From an uncultured Bacteroidales bacterium (lineage in GTDB: Bacteria > Bacteroidota > Bacteroidia > Bacteroidales > F082): DNA of 11,485 bases. The first letter of the stretch is position 1. Each line of letters starts with the position of its first letter. The position numbers were made by a program, and so were the translations under genes. The stretch spans positions 1-11,485 of the forward strand of contig CAMKAR010000035.1 in assembly GCA_946410535.1 (NCBI GenBank), written 5' to 3'. The notes under the pieces are model-generated. The model had not been told where the DNA came from and made no database searches. It saw only the letters and a list, made by a program, of their open reading frames with translations. Positions 7,788-11,485 of this stretch are shown here, in pieces.

Positions 7788-8087
7788 ATGGACATCAAGA
7801 ACGCCAAAACGACTCCCGCCAACACCCACATCACCGACTCGGTGACGGTGAAAAGCAAGGCCGACATGCGCCGGTTTTTGGAGCAGGTGCGCGAATCGGT
7901 GTCGCCCGACATGGCCGTTTGCCGTCGCGACATGGAGTCGATGGTGAGGGAATGGCGAGCGCACAATTTCTTCTACCATTTTCGCGTCTTCCGCAGCCGC
8001 ACCAAGGACGTCGACCTTGAGCTGCGGCAGTCGTGGTGGCGCGAGCTCTTTTGTCGTGTGGTCAGTTTCTTTTATTTTTGGGATTGA
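7788..8087 (+). CDS. Small conserved-looking protein of unknown function
   Basis: 99 residues without a signal peptide. The N-terminal third is polar; the middle is charged and probably helical (KADMRRFLEQVRESV, RRDMESMVREW); the C-terminal part has the pattern HNFFYHFRVFRSRTKDVDL, then a tryptophan-rich, aromatic end (SWWRELFCRVVSFFYFWD) that could lie on a membrane. I recall similar short Bacteroidales proteins with an H-N-x-x-Y, R-x-R-T, V-D-L pattern but no function for them. Base composition resembles the MATE gene, and no promoter is visible in the 33-base gap, so it is probably cotranscribed with that exporter. It ends 2 bases from the end of the opposing minus-strand frame. Confidence 0.65.
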   Translation: MDIKNAKTTPANTHITDSVTVKSKADMRRFLEQVRESVSPDMAVCRRDMESMVREWRAHNFFYHFRVFRSRTKDVDLELRQSWWRELFCRVVSFFYFWD

Positions 8088-8089
8088 TT

Positions 8090-8176
8090 TTATACCAAAA
8101 ATCTAATGGCGGAGTCGAAATCGACGATTTTGGTTTGGTTATAGTTTTTCAGATCCAATACGAAAATGACTTTCAT
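8090..8176 (-). pseudogene. 28-codon frame overlapping the antitoxin-like gene, possible toxin remnant
   Basis: The stop codon of the antitoxin-like gene and an ATG share the bases ATGA (8173-8176), the coupling seen in many toxin-antitoxin operons. The frame begins MKVIFVLDLKN and stops after 28 codons at TAA (8090-8092). A beta strand ending in Asp near residue 8 resembles the start of PIN-domain toxins, but the usual D-T-N is D-L-K here, and everything beyond is missing. It could equally be a short chance frame. Called as a remnant from position and overlap more than from sequence. Confidence 0.3.
8095..8133. terminator. Possible weak hairpin between convergent genes
   Basis: CCAAAAATC (8095-8103) can pair with GATTTTGG (8126-8133), enclosing a second small hairpin GTCG-AAAT-CGAC (8114-8125). 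A T-rich stretch follows on the plus strand. It sits just after the plus-strand 99-residue gene and inside the 28-codon minus-strand frame. The stem is AT-rich and bulged, so the call is tentative. Confidence 0.3.
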
Positions 8177-8415
8177 ACGGAGTATCTTACTGCGTCAATT
8201 TCTTGTTGGATCTCTTCGTCGGTCAATATCGCATTGGCTGGAGCATTTTGCAGGATTTCGTCAATGAGGAAATCGGCATCGCTTTTGTCTTTCACAGCTT
8301 CTTGTACAAGAGAACTGCTTAGCCTTGCAATCAAGGCCAGCTTCACTTCGTAGCTCACATTTTTGATGAGATTCCAATAATTGTTGGTTTCCCTTTCTAA
8401 TACAACAGTAGTCAT
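8173..8415 (-). CDS. Antitoxin-like small protein (toxin-antitoxin system component, apparently orphan)
   Basis: 80 residues, acidic, no signal peptide. The layout is that of small Bacteroidota antitoxins: an N-terminal segment (NNYWNLIKNVSYEVKLALIARLSSSL), a polar middle, and a C-terminal LTDEEIQQEIDAVRY tail of the sort that wraps a partner toxin. I recognise the style rather than a named family. An ATGA overlap joins it to a 28-codon frame where a toxin would be expected. It is lower in GC than its neighbours, which fits a horizontally acquired module. Its start codon faces the divergent promoter region shared with the 8519 gene. An alternative is a small stand-alone regulator. Confidence 0.55.
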   Translation of the reverse strand: MTTVVLERETNNYWNLIKNVSYEVKLALIARLSSSLVQEAVKDKSDADFLIDEILQNAPANAILTDEEIQQEIDAVRYSV

Positions 8416-8434
8416 TACCTTATAATTATGACTG

Positions 8435-8442
8435 CAAAAATA
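8435..8442 (-). promoter_or_regulatory. -7 element of the antitoxin-like gene
   Basis: TATTTTTG on the minus strand fits TAnnTTTG and lies 19 bases before the ATG at 8415. The -33 position carries only TGG. It diverges from the promoter at 8465-8493, so the two may compete or share regulation. Confidence 0.45.
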
Positions 8443-8464
8443 AGCAAAGTTTTCGATTTTGCCA

Positions 8465-8493
8465 TTGGAGTAAGGAAGAAATGACTATTTTTG
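8465..8493 (+). promoter_or_regulatory. Promoter of the DUF6935-like gene
   Basis: TTG at 8465-8467 and TATTTTTG at 8486-8493 are 18 bases apart, one base short of the usual Bacteroidota spacing. The predicted start near 8500 leaves a leader of about 20 bases before the ATG at 8519. It probably also serves the peptidase gene downstream. Confidence 0.6.
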
Positions 8494-8518
8494 CATCACT
8501 TAAACAAAACAGTGAACT

Positions 8519-9202
8519 ATGAGCAAGAAGTCTTTTACCCTTACAATGGCTTTTGTCCTATCCTTGTCAGTGGGCATTTCGTCGGCCTACGCCCAATTGG
8601 GCGGTATCGGCAAGGCCATCAGGTCGGGTGTCGGCAACGCCACCTCGAAAGCCTTTTCCGACAAGGTGAGCATCGAGAAAATCCCTGCCACGCTTGAGGA
8701 ATTCCAAACCCTACAGACCGAGTTGGGCACCACGCCCGAAGGCTGCGTCATGCTGCAATTGGTGGCCATGGAAATGTATCGTCGCGACAAAGCCGTGGGC
8801 CTCGAATGCCTGAAACTGAACAACACGACCACCAACCTTGGCGACGTGACGCGCCGCCTGAACGAGCTTTTCAACACGAGCGACGAATATTACGCCCGCC
8901 CGCATTTGGTCTCCACCTATTTCAAGGGTGCCAAGCCCTCTAATGGCTTCAATCCCGAAAAACCCTATACCATCCAGGTGCGCAAAGACCCCACCCGTGG
9001 CGACGAACGCTCGCAGCTGCTGAAAGGCATCGTCAAGCACCTCCAAGTGTATAGCGACGGCTACGACACGCCGTGGCGCGGCGTCGACGTGGTGCAGCAG
9101 AAGGGCGACACATACTATCGCGTCAGCAACTGCCCCGCACTCTACACCCAATGCAAGGAAGTCGACTTCGACGCCACCGAGGATTGGAAGGAGCTGGAAT
9201 AA
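8519..9202 (+). CDS. Exported protein resembling DUF6935, function unknown
   Basis: 227 residues. Signal peptide 1-25 (cleavage after SSAYA), then a short Gly/Ala/Ser region (LGGIGKAIRSGVGNATSKAF). From about residue 56 the pattern P-A-T-L-E-E-F-x-x-L, then T-T-P-E-G (71-75) and MEMYRRDKAVGLECL (84-98), followed by NPEKPYTIQV (145-154), resembles the DUF6935 family as I remember it: a helical repeat-like half followed by a beta-rich half with an N-P-Y-x-V step. No catalytic residues are evident. It should be periplasmic or surface-located. No lipobox cysteine follows the signal peptide. The peptidase gene begins 99 bases downstream without a visible promoter of its own, so the two may be cotranscribed. 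The family name is moderate confidence; the coding call is firm. Confidence 0.75.
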   Translation: MSKKSFTLTMAFVLSLSVGISSAYAQLGGIGKAIRSGVGNATSKAFSDKVSIEKIPATLEEFQTLQTELGTTPEGCVMLQLVAMEMYRRDKAVGLECLKLNNTTTNLGDVTRRLNELFNTSDEYYARPHLVSTYFKGAKPSNGFNPEKPYTIQVRKDPTRGDERSQLLKGIVKHLQVYSDGYDTPWRGVDVVQQKGDTYYRVSNCPALYTQCKEVDFDATEDWKELE

Positions 9203-9221
9203 TCCAAACCGTTGCCCCCCA

Positions 9222-9270
9222 GTCCCGTAGGGACGACACACCAGTAAGCAGGCGACGTGAGTCCCTGCTT
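9222..9270. repeat. Inverted-repeat cluster with GTCCCGTAGGGAC, REP-like
   Basis: GTCCC-GTA-GGGAC (9222-9234) forms a short hairpin. AAGCAGG (9246-9252) and CCTGCTT (9264-9270) form a second with an 11-base loop. The GGGAC of the first could alternatively pair with GTCCC at 9261-9265, so the two structures exclude each other. I recall GTCCCGTAGGGAC-type words as interspersed repeats in Bacteroidales genomes. There is no T tract, so it is not a classic terminator. Confidence 0.5.
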
Positions 9271-9301
9271 CCAACCCCAACGAAATCAAACAATAACACA
9301 A

Positions 9302-11440
9302 ATGAAATACCTACACTACATCATCACCTTAGCCTTAGCACTCACTGTCGGCATCGCCAAGGCAGGCGAAGGCATGTGGATCCCCATGTTGCTGCAATAC
9401 AATGAGAAAGAAATGCAGGAGATGGGCATGCGCATCACAGCCGACGACATTTACAGTATTAATCACAGTAGCCTGAAGGACGCCATCGTGCTCTTTGGCG
9501 GCGGCTGCACTGGCGAGCTCGTCAGCGACCAAGGCCTGCTGCTCACCAACCACCATTGCGGCTACGACTACATCCAAAAACACAGCTCGGTGGAGCACGA
9601 CTACCTCACCAACGGCTTCTGGGCCATGAACAGGGGAGAGGAGTTGCCTTGCCCCGGCCTTAGCGTCATCTTTCTTCGCGAGATGCGCGACGTGACCGCG
9701 CAAGTGCTCGAAGGCGTCAGTATCGACATGCCTGAGGACGAACGCCAGGCCAAGATTGACGAGAACATGAAGAAAATCATCGCAGAGTTGGAAAAAGAGA
9801 CCACTTACAAGGTCAGCATCAAGCCTTATTTTCTTGGAAACGAATACTATGCGCTGTTCAACGAGACCTACACCGACGTGCGCCTCGTGGGCTGCCCGCC
9901 GAGCAACATCGGCAAGTTTGGCGGCGACACCGACAACTGGGTGTGGCCCCGCCACACGGGCGACTTCAGCGTGTTTCGCGTCTATGCCGACAAGGACGGC
10001 CATCCGGCAGCCTACCATAAGGACAATGTGCCTTACAAGCCCGCCAAGCACCTCGAAATCTCGCTGAAAGGTGCCAACGAGGGCGACTTCGCCTTCGTGT
10101 TCGGCTATCCCGCCCGCACCAACGAATACCTGCCCGCCGTGGCCGTCGACCAAGAGGCCAACGTCATCGATCCCGTTATGGTGGACCTGCGCGGCAAGGT
10201 TTTAGACATTTATAATAGGTATCAAGAGCAAGACCCCAAGGTGCGCATCCAATACGCCTCAAAGCATGCCGGCATCGGCAACGGCTGGAAGAAATGGATG
10301 GGCGTTACCGAAGGCATCAACCATTTCCACGGCGTGGAGAAAAAACAGGCCTACGAGAAGGGCTTTTACAACTGGGCCATGCAGTCGCGCAGCCGTTATA
10401 TGTACGTCAACCTGCTGAGGGATTTCGAGAGAAACTACCAGGAACTTAAGCCTTACCAATTGGCCTACACCTATGTGGCCGAGGCCGGTCTGCGCATCGA
10501 ACTCATCGGTTTTGCGAGCCGTTTTGCCCGTCTTGCCGAAGTCGACAAAGACACACCACAGGACAAGGTGGACCAGATGGTGGCTAACCTAAAGGCCTCC
10601 TCCGCGAGTTTCTTCAAGGATTATTACGAGCCCATCGATCGCGACGTGGCCAAGATGCTGCTCGGCGAATACCTGAAAGCCCAGCCCGCCGACTTTCGCC
10701 CCGCCTTCCTCAACGACATCAAAGACGTTGACGGATATGTCGAAAAGCTCTTCGACAAGACGATGTTCACCGACCAGGAAAAAGTGACGGCATTGTTGGA
10801 CAACTTCAAGGTCAGGGATGCCAAGAAACTGGCCAACGACCCCGCCATGAAGGTCTTCCAAAGCCTCATCGGGTTCTATCGCGACGAGGTGTATGACCAC
10901 ATTTCATCTATTAATAAGGACAACGACCGCCTGCGCCGCATCTACATGAAAGGCCAGATGGAGATGCAGCCCGACAAGCGCCTCTTCCCCGACGCCAACT
11001 TCACGCTGCGCGTCACCTACGGCAAGGTGGAAGGCTTCAAGCCGCAAGACGGCAAGACGTTCCGCCACTTCACCACGCTCGAAGGCATCATGGAGAAGGA
11101 AAACCCCGACATCTACGACTATGTGGTGGAACCGCGCCTGAAGGAATTGTATAATAAAAAGGACTATGGCCGCTATGCCGACAAGGACGGCTCGATGCAC
11201 GTCGCCTTCACCGCCAGTGTGCACACCACCGGCGGCAACTCAGGCAGTCCGATCTTGAACGCCGACGGCCAGCTGCTTGGCCTCAACTTCGACCGCTGCT
11301 GGGAAGGCACGATGAGCGACCTCATCTATGACCCCGACATCTGCCGCAACATCAGCGTAGATATCCGTTATGTGCTCTTCATCATCGACAAGTTTGCCGG
11401 TGCCGGGCACTTGATTGAAGAGATGACCATTGTTGAATGA
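9302..11440 (+). CDS. dpp11: S46-family dipeptidyl-peptidase, DPP11 type (Asp/Glu-specific)
   Basis: 712 residues, near the roughly 720 of Porphyromonas gingivalis DPP11. Signal peptide 1-21 (cleavage near AKA-GEGMW). It has a chymotrypsin-like double barrel interrupted by a helical domain (about 280-560). The proposed triad is His85 in TNHHCGY, Asp221 in PRHTGDFSVFRVY and Ser647 in TTGGNSGSP. Eighteen residues after the serine comes Arg665 in LNFDRCWEG; in P. gingivalis this position is Arg673 in DPP11 and Gly in DPP7, and the arginine selects Asp or Glu at P1. The enzyme removes N-terminal Xaa-Asp/Glu dipeptides from oligopeptides in the periplasm, feeding amino-acid catabolism. I start at 9302 (MKYLHY) because the upstream in-frame extension would precede the signal peptide. 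No promoter lies in the gap to the 8519 gene. Confidence 0.93.
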   Translation: MKYLHYIITLALALTVGIAKAGEGMWIPMLLQYNEKEMQEMGMRITADDIYSINHSSLKDAIVLFGGGCTGELVSDQGLLLTNHHCGYDYIQKHSSVEHDYLTNGFWAMNRGEELPCPGLSVIFLREMRDVTAQVLEGVSIDMPEDERQAKIDENMKKIIAELEKETTYKVSIKPYFLGNEYYALFNETYTDVRLVGCPPSNIGKFGGDTDNWVWPRHTGDFSVFRVYADKDGHPAAYHKDNVPYKPAKHLEISLKGANEGDFAFVFGYPARTNEYLPAVAVDQEANVIDPVMVDLRGKVLDIYNRYQEQDPKVRIQYASKHAGIGNGWKKWMGVTEGINHFHGVEKKQAYEKGFYNWAMQSRSRYMYVNLLRDFERNYQELKPYQLAYTYVAEAGLRIELIGFASRFARLAEVDKDTPQDKVDQMVANLKASSASFFKDYYEPIDRDVAKMLLGEYLKAQPADFRPAFLNDIKDVDGYVEKLFDKTMFTDQEKVTALLDNFKVRDAKKLANDPAMKVFQSLIGFYRDEVYDHISSINKDNDRLRRIYMKGQMEMQPDKRLFPDANFTLRVTYGKVEGFKPQDGKTFRHFTTLEGIMEKENPDIYDYVVEPRLKELYNKKDYGRYADKDGSMHVAFTASVHTTGGNSGSPILNADGQLLGLNFDRCWEGTMSDLIYDPDICRNISVDIRYVLFIIDKFAGAGHLIEEMTIVE

Positions 11441-11443
11441 ATG

Positions 11444-11470
11444 AAAAAAGGCGGCCTAGCCGCCTTTTTT
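11444..11470. terminator. Strong, symmetric rho-independent terminator
   Basis: Six A, then GGCGGC, loop CTA, GCCGCC and six T. The A and T runs extend the stem, so it should work in both directions. It begins 3 bases after the peptidase stop and could also serve a convergent gene beyond the window. Confidence 0.9.
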
Positions 11471-11485
11471 ATTTGTCTTTCACCA

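Noticed and set aside
9257..9301. GTG-initiated 15-codon extension of the peptidase
   Set aside because: It would place hydrophilic residues before a complete signal peptide and reads through the inverted-repeat cluster.
9335..10153. 272-codon minus-strand frame opposite the peptidase
   Set aside because: Antisense shadow of the S46 catalytic region, no recognisable domain.
11469..11485. Possible end of a convergent minus-strand gene (V-K-D-K-stop, TAA at 11469-11471)
   Set aside because: Only four codons are visible, not enough to call a gene, although the symmetric terminator would suit a convergent pair.
1..11485. CRISPR arrays, tRNA or rRNA genes, IS elements, phage genes
   Set aside because: No regularly spaced repeats, no cloverleaf or rRNA-like sequence, and no transposase, integrase or structural phage protein were seen on either strand.

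Overview
The window looks like chromosomal DNA of a Bacteroidota bacterium, most likely order Bacteroidales. Evidence: a very large secreted protein with a C-terminal type IX secretion (T9SS) sorting domain; an S46 dipeptidyl-peptidase of the DPP11 type; several promoters fitting the Bacteroidota pattern TTG-N18..21-TAnnTTTG; and start codons preceded by A-rich leaders instead of Shine-Dalgarno sequences. Coding DNA is mostly GC-rich at third positions, which is why many long antisense shadow frames exist. I did not attempt a genus.

Layout. (1) 1-1292, minus: 5' portion of a membrane-anchored SGNH/GDSL hydrolase, cut by the window edge before its last catalytic block. (2) 1293-1579: divergent promoter region with a perfect 14-bp palindrome in the leader of the next gene. 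(3) 1580-5839, plus: 1419-residue multidomain T9SS cargo protein, followed by a REPIN-like double inverted repeat (about 5852-5941) and a 94-residue secreted protein with a glycine-rich body and a PIGSG-TM-KRRK tail (6003-6287). A terminator with a UUCG loop closes this unit. (4) 6384-7754, plus: MATE-family exporter (MepA-like), then a short interspersed repeat and a 99-residue protein of unknown function. (5) 8090-8415, minus: small antitoxin-like gene overlapping by ATGA a 28-codon reading frame that may be what is left of a toxin. (6) 8519-9202, plus: exported 227-residue protein resembling DUF6935. (7) 9302-11440, plus: DPP11-like dipeptidyl-peptidase, ended by a strong terminator.

How it fits together. 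Most of the window concerns the cell envelope: an extracytoplasmic esterase-like protein, a surface or secreted T9SS protein with a small membrane-tailed companion, a drug/metabolite exporter, and a periplasmic peptidase that releases dipeptides ending in Asp or Glu. The 1580 and 6003 genes probably form one transcript, the MATE and 99-residue genes another, and the DUF6935-like and DPP11 genes possibly a third; these operon calls rest on spacing and on the absence of visible internal promoters. Nothing here is a clear new defence or mobile system. The least explained items are the T9SS protein/small protein pair with its palindrome-bearing leader, the compositional mosaicism inside the T9SS gene, and the apparently decayed toxin-antitoxin pair.
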